From Paracoccaceae bacterium (GTDB lineage: Bacteria > Pseudomonadota > Alphaproteobacteria > Rhodobacterales > Rhodobacteraceae), in contig RGAJ01000063.1 in the NCBI GenBank assembly GCA_009920225.1, forward strand, positions 1 to 8,274: a stretch of DNA of 8,274 nucleotides, in the 5' to 3' direction. Both the position numbers and the translations under genes were made by a program. This document shows, in pieces, positions 1-6,460 of the stretch (within the stretch, counting starts at the first letter, position 1; every line of letters begins with the position of its first letter). The notes under the pieces are model-generated. The model was given only the letters and a program-made list of their open reading frames with translations. It ran no database searches and was not told the DNA's origin.

Positions 1-24
1 CTGCCAGCCGTCCCCTAACCGGGG

Positions 25-1434
25 GTGACATTGGTAAAAACCGCCGCAGCCCTGTGGAAAGACGCCGACATTATTGCAAAGGTACGCCAACCCGATAGCG
101 CAGAGTTAAAGCGTCTGACGGCGGATAAAACCTTGATTTCTTTCTTTAACCCTGCGGGGAACGACGAAGGAATGAAAGCGGCCCAGAAAAAGGGCGCGAC
201 TGTTATCGCCATGGAAATGGTTCCCCGTATTTCACGTGCACAAAAAATGGATGCCTTGTCCTCGATGGCCAATATCGCGGGCTACCGTGCGGTGATTGAG
301 GCGGGGAATAACTTTGGCCGTTTCTTTACGGGGCAGGTGACTGCCGCGGGTAAAGTACCCCCTGCCAAAGTGTTGATCGTTGGCGCCGGCGTTGCGGGTT
401 TGGCTGCGATCGGGACATCCACATCATTGGGTGCGATCACCTATGCCTTTGACGTGCGTCCCGAAGTTGCGGAACAAGTTGAATCGATGGGCGCGCAATT
501 TGTGTACCTTGATTTCGAAGAGCAACAACAAGATGGCGCCGCATCAGGCGGTTACGCATCCGTCTCAAGCCCAGAGTTCCGCGAAGCGCAATTGGCGAAA
601 TTCCGTGAACTGGCCCCCGAAATGGACATCGTCATAACGACAGCCCTGATCCCGAACCGCGAAGCACCCAAGCTTTGGTTGGCGGATATGGTTGCAGCGA
701 TGAAGCCGGGTTCTGTGATTGTTGACCTTGCCGCCGAAAAAGGCGGTAACGTCGAAGGCACGGTGAAGGACGAAAAAGTTGTCACCGACAATGGTGTGAC
801 CATCGTTGGTTATACCGATTTCCCAAGCCGCATGGCGGCGCAAGCGTCATCGCTTTACGCGACAAACATTCGCCACATGATGACGGATCTGACACCTGAA
901 AAAGACGGTGTTGTGAACCACAATATGGAAGACGACGTCATTCGTGGTGCAACAGTTACCCACGCCGGCGAAATCACATTCCCACCGCCCCCACCAAAAG
1001 TGCAGGCGATTGCGGCAAAAACCCAAGAAAAACCAAAAGAGCTGACACCAGAAGAAAAGCGCGCAAAAGAAGTTGCCGCGTTCAAAGCTGCGACCAAACA
1101 ACAGGTCGGTGTTTTGGCGATTGGTGCGATTTTGATGCTGATCGTTGGTGCCTATGCGCCTGCGTCGTTTATGCAGCACTTTATCGTGTTTGTTTTGGCG
1201 TGTTTTGTAGGCTTCCAAGTGATTTGGAATGTCTCGCACAGTTTGCACACCCCATTGATGGCCGTCACGAACGCGATTTCGGGTATCGTTATTTTGGGCG
1301 CCTTGTTGCAGATCGGGTCATCCAATTGGTTGGTTGTCATCCTGTCCGCAATTTCCGTTCTGATCGCAACGATCAACATCGTCGGTGGCTTTATGGTCAC
1401 GCGTCGCATGTTGGCGATGTTCCAGAAATCTTAA
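25..1434 (+). CDS. pntA: NAD(P) transhydrogenase subunit alpha, 5'-truncated
   Basis: This is the alpha subunit of the membrane-bound, proton-translocating NAD(P)+ transhydrogenase, which drives NADPH formation from NADH using the proton gradient. About 469 residues are visible. The NAD(H)-binding part carries the [20 protein letters not shown] segment (about 68-89), a Rossmann GAGVAG at 120-125 and the mobile loop GYTDFPSR at 262-269. A proline- and charge-rich linker (about 319-360) leads to four membrane segments (about 361-456), with [12 protein letters not shown] between the second and third. The C-terminus ends with the stop at 1432-1434. This is the fused alpha form, as in E. coli. Roughly 50 N-terminal residues expected from family members are absent: the frame has a TAA at 16-18, and the GTG at 25 is only the first possible start, falling inside conserved sequence. 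The family assignment is certain; the 5' end is not. pntB follows after 17 bases, so the two are cotranscribed. Confidence 0.95.
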   Translation: MTLVKTAAALWKDADIIAKVRQPDSAELKRLTADKTLISFFNPAGNDEGMKAAQKKGATVIAMEMVPRISRAQKMDALSSMANIAGYRAVIEAGNNFGRFFTGQVTAAGKVPPAKVLIVGAGVAGLAAIGTSTSLGAITYAFDVRPEVAEQVESMGAQFVYLDFEEQQQDGAASGGYASVSSPEFREAQLAKFRELAPEMDIVITTALIPNREAPKLWLADMVAAMKPGSVIVDLAAEKGGNVEGTVKDEKVVTDNGVTIVGYTDFPSRMAAQASSLYATNIRHMMTDLTPEKDGVVNHNMEDDVIRGATVTHAGEITFPPPPPKVQAIAAKTQEKPKELTPEEKRAKEVAAFKAATKQQVGVLAIGAILMLIVGAYAPASFMQHFIVFVLACFVGFQVIWNVSHSLHTPLMAVTNAISGIVILGALLQIGSSNWLVVILSAISVLIATINIVGGFMVTRRMLAMFQKS

Positions 1435-1437
1435 TCT

Positions 1438-1443
1438 AGGGAG
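1438..1443 (+). promoter_or_regulatory. Ribosome binding site of pntB
   Basis: AGGGAG lies 8 bases before the ATG at 1452. It overlaps the in-frame GTG at 1443, which therefore cannot use it. This favours the ATG as the true pntB start. Confidence 0.75.
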
Positions 1444-1451
1444 TGGATATA

Positions 1452-2927
1452 ATGAACGTAGGTATCGTTTCCGCGGCATATGTCGCAGCAGCAGTCCTTT
1501 TTATCCTGTCCTTGGGCGGTCTAAGTGGACAAGAAAGCGCAAAGCGCGCGGTCTGGTATGGTATCGTGGGCATGGGATTGGCCATTGCGGCCACCATCTT
1601 TGGCCCGGGTATGGGCAATTATCTGGTGGTTTTGGTCACCGTCGCCATCGGCGCATTCCTTGGCCAACAGGTTGCGGGCAAGGTCGAAATGACCGAAATG
1701 CCGCAGTTGGTTGCCGCATTGCACAGCTTTGTCGGATTGGCCGCGGTTTTCATCGGCTATAACGCCTTTATCGAATTGGGCACTGTCAAAGCATTGATGG
1801 CCGAAGCCCCTTCGGTTTTGCGTGGTGAAGGTCTGCAAATGTGGATGCACGAACAAGGCATCACAGGCTTTGGCGAAGTGTTGTCCCACAAAAATGACAC
1901 CGAAATCGCAATCCTGAAGGTCGAAGTGTTCTTGGGTGTGTTCATCGGCGCGGTGACATTCACAGGTTCGATTATTGCCTTTGGTAAGTTGGCGGGCAAA
2001 GTTGACGGGAAAGCGACAAAATTGCCAGGCGGTCATATGTTGAACGCAACGGCTGCAATCTTGTCCGTGATCTTGTTGATCATGTTCCTGAACGGCTCTG
2101 GCATGTGGACGCTGGTTCTGATGACGCTGTTGGCGTTCTTTATTGGCTATCACCTGATTATGGGGATCGGTGGCGCGGACATGCCTGTTGTTGTGTCTAT
2201 GCTGAACTCCTATTCTGGTTGGGCGGCTGCGGCAATCGGCTTTACCCTTGGCAACGACCTGTTGATCGTAACGGGCGCCTTGGTTGGGTCGTCGGGCGCA
2301 ATCTTGTCCTATATCATGTGTAAGGCGATGAACCGGTCATTTATCTCGGTCATCTTGGGGGGCTTTGGTGGTACAACCGGCCCTGCAATGGAAGTCGAAG
2401 GCGAACAAGTGGCGATTGACGCCGAAGGCGTCGCCGCAGCATTGGATGATGCAGACAGCGTTGTGATCATTCCCGGATACGGTATGGCTGTTGCGCAAGC
2501 ACAACAAGCCGTGTCCGAGTTGACAAAACGTCTTCGTGACAAGGGCAAGAACGTACGCTTTGCGATCCACCCTGTTGCGGGTCGTTTGCCGGGTCACATG
2601 AACGTTTTGTTGGCCGAAGCCAAAGTACCCTATGACATCGTTTTGGAAATGGACGAAATCAACGAAGATTTCCCGGACACAGACGTTGCCATCGTGATCG
2701 GGTCAAACGACATCGTGAACCCTGCCGCACAAGAAGACCCCAACAGCCCAATCGCAGGGATGCCTGTGTTGGAATGCTGGAAAGCAAAGCAAGTGTTTGT
2801 GTCCAAACGCGGTCAAGGCACTGGGTATTCAGGTATCGAAAACCCATTGTTCTACAAAGAAAACACACGCATGTTCTATGGCGATGCAAAAGAGTCGTTG
2901 AACAAATTGTTGACCCTGATCAACTGA
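1452..2927 (+). CDS. pntB: NAD(P) transhydrogenase subunit beta
   Basis: This beta subunit provides most of the proton channel and the NADP(H)-binding domain III of the transhydrogenase; it works with PntA in the inner membrane. The protein has 491 residues. The first about 290 are strongly hydrophobic with about nine membrane segments, and the rest is soluble. In the soluble domain, [11 protein letters not shown] (about 341-351), the [18 protein letters not shown] stretch (about 373-390), VLEMDEIN and [11 protein letters not shown] match the NADP-binding fold closely. The histidine in [11 protein letters not shown] is residue 91 when the ATG at 1452 is used, the same number as the conserved histidine of E. 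coli PntB implicated in proton transfer, which supports this start over the upstream GTG at 1443. The gene begins 17 bases after pntA and ends 18 bases before the left arm of a hairpin terminator. It appears intact and of normal length. Confidence 0.97.
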   Translation: MNVGIVSAAYVAAAVLFILSLGGLSGQESAKRAVWYGIVGMGLAIAATIFGPGMGNYLVVLVTVAIGAFLGQQVAGKVEMTEMPQLVAALHSFVGLAAVFIGYNAFIELGTVKALMAEAPSVLRGEGLQMWMHEQGITGFGEVLSHKNDTEIAILKVEVFLGVFIGAVTFTGSIIAFGKLAGKVDGKATKLPGGHMLNATAAILSVILLIMFLNGSGMWTLVLMTLLAFFIGYHLIMGIGGADMPVVVSMLNSYSGWAAAAIGFTLGNDLLIVTGALVGSSGAILSYIMCKAMNRSFISVILGGFGGTTGPAMEVEGEQVAIDAEGVAAALDDADSVVIIPGYGMAVAQAQQAVSELTKRLRDKGKNVRFAIHPVAGRLPGHMNVLLAEAKVPYDIVLEMDEINEDFPDTDVAIVIGSNDIVNPAAQEDPNSPIAGMPVLECWKAKQVFVSKRGQGTGYSGIENPLFYKENTRMFYGDAKESLNKLLTLIN

Positions 2928-2945
2928 TCAACGCAACAAGACTTG

Positions 2946-2977
2946 AAAAAAACCCGTCACAGCGTGGCGGGTTTTTT
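2946..2977 (+). terminator. Rho-independent terminator after pntB, possibly bidirectional
   Basis: The arms AACCCGTCAC (2951-2960) and GTGGCGGGTT (2964-2973) pair over ten positions with one G-U wobble around an AGC loop. A run of T reaches 2977, and a run of A precedes the left arm from 2946. It ends the pntAB transcript. The A run means the same hairpin could also stop transcription arriving from tpiA on the other strand. Confidence 0.88.
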
Positions 2978-3020
2978 GTTGGGACATTTAAAAAGCGGCG
3001 TTCGTCGATTTTTGCCGTTT

Positions 3021-3049
3021 CGTTTGAGTATTTTTACAAAGATGAAAGG
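3021..3049. other. Short AT-rich motif just beyond the tpiA stop
   Basis: The block contains TTTGAGTATTTTT (3023-3035) followed by ACAAAGATGAAAG. It lies immediately downstream of the tpiA stop. From memory, very similar TTTGAGTATTTTT..AAGATGAA strings recur between genes in many Rhodobacteraceae; only one copy is present here, so the repeat status cannot be shown from this window. It does not form a strong hairpin. Confidence 0.4.
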
Positions 3050-3050
3050 C

Positions 3051-3788
3051 CTAGGCGTTTTGTAAGGCTGTGATGATGGGGGCGAAATCTTGCGCAGTCA
3101 GGCTTGCGCCGCCCACTAATGCGCCATCCACATGCGGAACTGCAAAGATATCAGCCGCGTTTGAGCCTTTTACGGACCCACCATAGAGTAACCGCATATC
3201 AGCCGCCGTTGCCCCCAATTGCGCAGTCAGGTGTTCGCGTATGAATGCGTGGGCCTGTGCAATTTGGTCGAGGGTGGGGATCAGACCTGTGCCAATGGCC
3301 CAAACAGGTTCATAGGCAATCACGGTGTTCTGTGCTGTTGCGAGTGCGGGAACGGAACCGGTGAGCTGTTGTGCCAGTACATTGAGTGTCGCGCCGTTGT
3401 CGCGATCTTGCAAGGTTTCGCCGATACAGATGATGGCGATCAGCCCAGCATCCACCGCTGCGGCGGCTTTGGCGTTGACCGTTGCGTCTGTTTCGCCATG
3501 ATCCGTGCGGCGTTCAGAATGGCCCACAATCACATAAGTCGCCCCTGTGTCGCGGATTTGAGGGGCAGACAGGTCGCCTGTATGTGCGCCTGATGCGTTT
3601 GCATGACAATCTTGGGCCCCGATCGCAACATGAGGGGACGCGGTAACCGCAGGGATCAGGAGCTGCGCCGGCGGGCAGATCAGGATATCGACGGAGGCGG
3701 CATCAAAGGCGGCGCCAATCTGAGTAATCTGTGCAAGGTCTGATTGGGTCCCGTTCATTTTCCAATTCCCTGCTGCCAATTTACGCAT
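3051..3788 (-). CDS. tpiA: Triose-phosphate isomerase
   Basis: This cytoplasmic enzyme interconverts dihydroxyacetone phosphate and glyceraldehyde 3-phosphate in glycolysis and gluconeogenesis. The 245-residue protein is of usual length for the family. It has the N-terminal AAGNWKMNG with Asn8 and catalytic Lys10, the electrophile His90 in VGHSERR, the catalytic base Glu160 in AYEPVWAIGTG, and the phosphate-gripping YGGSVK (202-207) and GALVGGASL (about 222-230). The ATG at 3788 is chosen over the upstream in-frame ATG at 3833 because the family begins with this M-R-K-L-A-A-G-N-W-K sequence and a GGGGA element sits just before it. The gene converges on pntB and diverges from the oxygenase gene. 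Nothing in it looks damaged. Confidence 0.97.
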   Translation of the reverse strand: MRKLAAGNWKMNGTQSDLAQITQIGAAFDAASVDILICPPAQLLIPAVTASPHVAIGAQDCHANASGAHTGDLSAPQIRDTGATYVIVGHSERRTDHGETDATVNAKAAAAVDAGLIAIICIGETLQDRDNGATLNVLAQQLTGSVPALATAQNTVIAYEPVWAIGTGLIPTLDQIAQAHAFIREHLTAQLGATAADMRLLYGGSVKGSNAADIFAVPHVDGALVGGASLTAQDFAPIITALQNA

Positions 3789-3816
3789 TACTTTCCCCGT
3801 CTTTCTAAATTGAAAC

Positions 3817-3846
3817 TTTATTCGTTCTATCATAGTTAGACGTCAA
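3817..3846 (-). promoter_or_regulatory. Candidate tpiA promoter
   Basis: Read on the minus strand, TTGACG (3846-3841) and AATAAA (3822-3817) are separated by 18 bases. They match the sigma-70 consensus at five and four of six positions, and the start codon lies about 30 bases further on. The -35 box overlaps the left arm of the GACGTC inverted repeat. This is a pattern match only. Confidence 0.35.
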
Positions 3847-3876
3847 AACAACGGATTAAACCAAAAGTGACGTCTA
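3837..3876. promoter_or_regulatory. Inverted repeat pair in the tpiA/oxygenase control region
   Basis: TAGACGTCA (3837-3845) is mirrored exactly by TGACGTCTA (3868-3876) across 22 bases. Each arm contains the self-palindrome GACGTC, and the two centres are 30 bp apart, close to three helical turns. The left arm overlaps the candidate tpiA -35 box and the right arm touches the oxygenase start codon. The likely role is an operator for a regulator binding both sites, but this is inferred. Confidence 0.45.
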
Positions 3877-4778
3877 TGATCCCCAAAATTGATGCTCAGA
3901 AGCTTATTGCGCGCGATGCCGCCACGATGGATCTGTTACAGGACGGAATTGCGCATTACGGGTTTTTGATTATCCACAACACCGACATCACGCAGGATGA
4001 AATGGCGCGGGTGATCGCACAATATCGTGCGTTTTTCCAATTGGATCCGTCTGAGAAATCACGCGTTGATATGGCCAAAACAGGATCCAATCGCGGGTGG
4101 GGTGCGCCGCAGTCGGAACAGGTCGATCCAAATGCCAATCCGGATTACAAAGAGGTGTTTGATTGCGGGTTTGACATTGATCCAACGGATCCAATGGCGT
4201 CATTGTCCGTCTATGCACCGAACAAATGGCCAGTGCGCCCCGAAGGCTTTGCGTCGGTCATTGGGGGTTACTATGATCACGCGATGAACGTCGCGATCGA
4301 GATTTTGCGTGCAATCGCAGATGTGTTGGGATTGGACACGGCATTCTTTGATGACAAGTTTTCCAAACCGATGGCGCTTTTGCGTGGGAATTATTACCCG
4401 ACACGTCCGGATTGGGCAGGGGACAAGGATTTTGGCATCGCAGAGCACACCGATTATGGATGTGTCACCCTGTTGGGAACAGACGGTGTTCCGGGGCTTG
4501 AGGCACAAACCATCTCTGGTGACTGGATATCTGTCAACGCCAACCCAGGCGAATTCATCATAAACTTTGGGGAAATGCTGCAGATTTGGACCGAAGGGCG
4601 CGTCCGCGCAACGCCGCACCGCGTGCGTGGATCAAACGAGGAGCGCATTTCCGTCCCGCTGTTTTTCAATCCGAATTACGATACGAATGTCGCGCCGATG
4701 GGGGCAGATCATGTTGTCTTGGCCGGGGATCATTTGACCAAACGGTTCAATGAAACCTATGTTCACCTCAAGGCGTAG
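3876..4778 (+). CDS. 2-oxoglutarate/Fe(II) oxygenase, isopenicillin N synthase-like family
   Basis: This is a predicted soluble non-haem iron dioxygenase of 300 residues. The N-terminal region resembles the DIOX_N domain (GIAHYGFLIIHN at about 24-35), followed by the double-stranded beta-helix core. The iron ligands are visible as His191 and Asp193 in AEHTDYG and His248 in RATPHRV; the 2-oxoglutarate-binding pair appears as Arg257 and Ser259 in ERISVPLFF. The fold and cofactor use are therefore well supported, but the substrate cannot be read from sequence: bacterial members are often annotated simply as isopenicillin N synthase family oxygenases, without beta-lactam context, and none is seen here. 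I prefer the ATG at 3876, with GTGA five bases before it acting as part of the ribosome site; a GTG at 3867 is possible. The gene diverges from tpiA and ends one base before the stop of the Fe-S carrier gene on the other strand. Confidence 0.9.
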   Translation: MIPKIDAQKLIARDAATMDLLQDGIAHYGFLIIHNTDITQDEMARVIAQYRAFFQLDPSEKSRVDMAKTGSNRGWGAPQSEQVDPNANPDYKEVFDCGFDIDPTDPMASLSVYAPNKWPVRPEGFASVIGGYYDHAMNVAIEILRAIADVLGLDTAFFDDKFSKPMALLRGNYYPTRPDWAGDKDFGIAEHTDYGCVTLLGTDGVPGLEAQTISGDWISVNANPGEFIINFGEMLQIWTEGRVRATPHRVRGSNEERISVPLFFNPNYDTNVAPMGADHVVLAGDHLTKRFNETYVHLKA

Positions 4779-4801
4779 ATCAATCACCAAATTTGATTGA
4801 T
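4779..4801. terminator. Possible hairpin between convergent genes
   Basis: ATCAATCA (4779-4786) and TGATTGAT (4794-4801) form a perfect 8-bp inverted repeat with a 7-base loop at the tail-to-tail junction of the oxygenase and Fe-S carrier genes. It overlaps the last codons of the carrier. The stem is AT-rich and lacks a clear T run on either side, so terminator activity is uncertain. Confidence 0.3.
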
Positions 4802-5127
4802 TCACCGCATCCGCAGGCTTCGGTCACGTTGGGGTTTTTGAACTTGAAGCCAGATTCCAACAAACCGATTTCATAATCGATTTCTGTTCCAAACAAGAAC
4901 ATCTGCGCCATTGGCGCGATCAAGACGCGCGCGCCGTCTTGTTCGACGATCTCATCATGGGGATCGGCGGCATCGACATAGTCCAAGGTATATTCCATCC
5001 CTGCACAGCCGCCTTTTTTCAATCCCAAACGCAAACCATGGTGACCACCACGCTGCATCAAGGATGCAATCTGTTTGACCGCTGCTGGTGTCAGGGAAAC
5101 AGGGGATTTACCGGGTATTGAAAACAT
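4780..5127 (-). CDS. A-type iron-sulfur carrier, HesB/IscA/SufA family
   Basis: This small cytoplasmic protein of 115 residues is expected to bind and hand on Fe-S clusters or iron to target enzymes. The three family cysteines are all present: Cys41 in KKGGCAGMEY, and Cys105 and Cys107 in the C-terminal ACGCGES. The central GLRLGLKKGGC strand and FKFKNPNV are also typical. It resembles SufA/IscA more than ErpA, but I do not assign a specific symbol. A GGA element lies 8 bases before the ATG at 5127. It follows the DUF59 gene by 25 bases on the same strand, as in SUF gene sets, so the two probably share a transcript and a task. Its stop is one base from the stop of the convergent oxygenase gene. 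The core sufBCDS genes are not in this window. Confidence 0.93.
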   Translation of the reverse strand: MFSIPGKSPVSLTPAAVKQIASLMQRGGHHGLRLGLKKGGCAGMEYTLDYVDAADPHDEIVEQDGARVLIAPMAQMFLFGTEIDYEIGLLESGFKFKNPNVTEACGCGESIKFGD

Positions 5128-5152
5128 ATGCGTTATCCAAACTTAGCGGGTG

Positions 5153-5449
5153 TTACATAAAGCCCAGTTCAAGGCGGGCTTCATCGCTCATCATGTCCAT
5201 GCCCCATGGGGGATCCCAAACCAATTCAACCTCGACATGCTGCACGCCTGCGATAGGTGTGATCGCTTCGCTGACCCAACCGGGCATTTCACCCGCCACA
5301 GGACAGCCAGGTGCAGTGAGTGACATCAAAACGCGCACGACGTTTTCATCATTGATATCAATGGTATAGATCAACCCAAGGTCAAAGATGTTCACGGGTA
5401 TTTCAGGATCGTACACCGTGCGGCATGCTTCAACCACTGAGTCATACAA
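5153..5449 (-). CDS. DUF59/MIP18 family Fe-S assembly protein (SufT-like), 5' end disrupted
   Basis: The open frame encodes 98 residues of a DUF59-family protein, a family that helps mature Fe-S proteins and is often found in suf clusters. Visible hallmarks are YDPEIPVNIFDLGLIY (about 13-28), LTAPGCP with the conserved Cys49, and WDPPWGMDMMS followed by the C-terminal ARLELGFM. The only start in this frame near the domain is a TTG at 5449 with no ribosome site. In-frame codons upstream (EPSSTDHP) read like natural N-terminal sequence, but they meet a stop at 5495-5497 with no ATG or GTG. A good ATG and its following codons are present one frame away at 5510 or 5498 (see the entry for 5450-5510). 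The full protein would be about 114-118 residues. It is probably a real gene with a one-base indel, either genuine or an error. Confidence 0.88.
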   Translation of the reverse strand: MYDSVVEACRTVYDPEIPVNIFDLGLIYTIDINDENVVRVLMSLTAPGCPVAGEMPGWVSEAITPIAGVQHVEVELVWDPPWGMDMMSDEARLELGFM

Positions 5450-5510
5450 TGGATGATCGGTTGACGATGGTTCAATCAGTGCCCTCGATCGGGTTCATAG
5501 CGCTGGTCAT
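5450..5510 (-). other. Probable 5' end of the DUF59 gene, out of frame by one base
   Basis: From the ATG at 5510 the minus strand reads MTSAMNPIEGTD and then hits TGA at 5474-5472. If one T of the TT pair (plus-strand AA at 5474-5475) is removed, the reading continues as EPSSTDHPLYDS straight into the DUF59 domain. A GGA element lies 7 bases before the first ATG; a second ATG at 5498 is also possible. The alternative is a 12-codon leader peptide, which I think less likely because the fused product looks natural. Confidence 0.6.
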
Positions 5511-5539
5511 AGTGATGTCCGTCTTATTACCTGACAAAA

Positions 5540-5568
5540 CATATAGGGTATTCAATGCCCAAGGTCCA
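5540..5568 (-). promoter_or_regulatory. Candidate promoter of the DUF59/Fe-S carrier pair
   Basis: On the minus strand, TGGACC (5568-5563) and TATATG (5545-5540) are spaced by exactly 17 bases, each matching consensus at four of six positions. This would give a leader of about 23 bases before the ATG at 5510. The spacer is almost filled by a 15-bp near-palindrome, GGGTATT-C-AATGCCC (5546-5560), in a suitable place for an operator. This is a weak prediction. Confidence 0.33.
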
Positions 5569-5586
5569 GAGGTGGATAAAAGAAAC

Positions 5587-6387
5587 CTAACGTGACGGTA
5601 GCGACAGGTTCGCCACCTGTTCCGCAATTGGAAGCGTGTTCATCGGGTGCAGTTCATTGCTGTAACTGTCATCCTCTTTCAAAGGTGTCCATTGATTGAC
5701 CCGAAAGATTTCAAGCGCCGAGAATTTGCGTTTGTACCCCATCTTGCGGCTGCCGGGGACCCAATAGCCCAAATACACATAGGGCAGGCCAATTTCACGC
5801 GCCAATGCAATTTGGTTCAAGATCACATAGGTTCCAAGCGACAGTTTTTCATAGCTGGGGTCAAAGAATGAATACACAAGGCTTAGGCCATCATCCAAAA
5901 CATCGGTCAAACAGCAGGCGATCAATTTGTCGCCGTCATAATATTCGATCACGCGTGTTTTGATGGGTGTTTCTTCGATCATCGCGGCGAATTCGAACAC
6001 GTCCATATCGGCCATACCACCGTTCGAATGGCGATGTGAGAGATAGGTTTTGAACAGATCATATTGTTCTTCTGTGGCCCAAGGTGATCGCATAAACCGT
6101 TCTAACCCACTGTTTTTGCGCTCAATCCGGCGCTGTGTCGTGGTCGGTTTGAAATCATCCACACGAATGCGGGCAGACATGCACGCCGCACATTCGACGC
6201 AAGATGGGCGATAGAGCACGTTTTGTGATCGGCGAAACCCTTGTTTTGACAGTTTGTCGTTCAAGATTTGCGCATCATCAATTTGAAGCGACGTAAAAAG
6301 CTTGCGTTCCTGCCGATCGTCCAAATACGGGCAGGATTGGGGCGCAGTTACATAAAACTGCGGCGCAAAGGGAAGCGTGTGTCGCAT
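5587..6387 (-). CDS. bpt: Aspartate/glutamate leucyltransferase (bacterial N-end rule)
   Basis: This enzyme moves leucine from Leu-tRNA to proteins with N-terminal Asp or Glu, marking them for ClpS/ClpAP degradation in the bacterial N-degron pathway. The 266-residue protein has the ATE N-terminal domain (about 17-87), with Cys19 in SCPYL and a cluster at Cys63, Cys66 and Cys69 in [19 protein letters not shown], then the ATE C-terminal acetyltransferase-like domain (about 107-231) ending in [24 protein letters not shown]. Length and motifs fit the Bpt branch and not eukaryote-type arginyltransferase. The ATG at 6387 begins the typical [17 protein letters not shown]; an in-frame TTG at 6423 would add 12 atypical residues. 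No Shine-Dalgarno sequence precedes this ATG, which is unusual and is discussed as a finding. RDD and DUF2852 genes lie upstream and Fe-S genes downstream on the same strand. Confidence 0.95.
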   Translation of the reverse strand: MRHTLPFAPQFYVTAPQSCPYLDDRQERKLFTSLQIDDAQILNDKLSKQGFRRSQNVLYRPSCVECAACMSARIRVDDFKPTTTQRRIERKNSGLERFMRSPWATEEQYDLFKTYLSHRHSNGGMADMDVFEFAAMIEETPIKTRVIEYYDGDKLIACCLTDVLDDGLSLVYSFFDPSYEKLSLGTYVILNQIALAREIGLPYVYLGYWVPGSRKMGYKRKFSALEIFRVNQWTPLKEDDSYSNELHPMNTLPIAEQVANLSLPSR

Positions 6388-6394
6388 GTTTAAA

Positions 6395-6423
6395 AATGTA
6401 GCAAGGCCATAGGTCCTATGCAA
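6395..6423 (-). promoter_or_regulatory. Candidate bpt promoter placing transcription start at the ATG
   Basis: On the minus strand, TTGCAT (6423-6418) and TACATT (6400-6395) have a 17-base spacer. The last base of the -10 box is eight bases from the A of the bpt ATG, so transcription would start at or next to that codon, giving a leaderless message. The -35 match is poor (three of six). Confidence 0.28.
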
Positions 6424-6440
6424 TTGGAATCTATGGCCCT
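6403..6440. repeat. Nested inverted repeats ahead of bpt
   Basis: GGCCATAG (6405-6412) is mirrored by CTATGGCC (6431-6438) across 18 bases. The left arm is also part of a perfect 13-bp palindrome, CATAGG-T-CCTATG (6408-6420). So three copies of a CATAG-type half-site lie between the RDD stop and the bpt start. They could be operator half-sites or alternative RNA stems; the T run after the larger stem on the minus strand is seven bases away, poor for a terminator. Confidence 0.5.
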
Positions 6441-6460
6441 AAAAATTTTGTGAAATAGGA

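Noticed and set aside
847..1248. 133-codon minus-strand frame opposite pntA
   Set aside because: It mirrors pntA codons, with an odd Cys/Asn/Arg/Phe-rich composition and no family resemblance.
1521..2153. 210-codon open frame on the minus strand opposite pntB
   Set aside because: It is antisense to a certain gene, its protein is Gln/His-rich without recognisable motifs, and it has no convincing ribosome site.
3789..3833. Upstream ATG at 3833 as the tpiA start
   Set aside because: It would add 15 residues not typical of the family, while the ATG at 3788 gives the standard N-terminus and has a ribosome site.
3810..3838. TTGAAA with TAGTTA 17 bases later as a promoter for the oxygenase gene
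   Set aside because: The -10 hexamer matches the consensus at only two positions, so I would not annotate it.
4200..4619. 139-codon minus-strand frame opposite the oxygenase gene
   Set aside because: It is a shadow of the oxygenase reading frame, whose catalytic motifs are complete.
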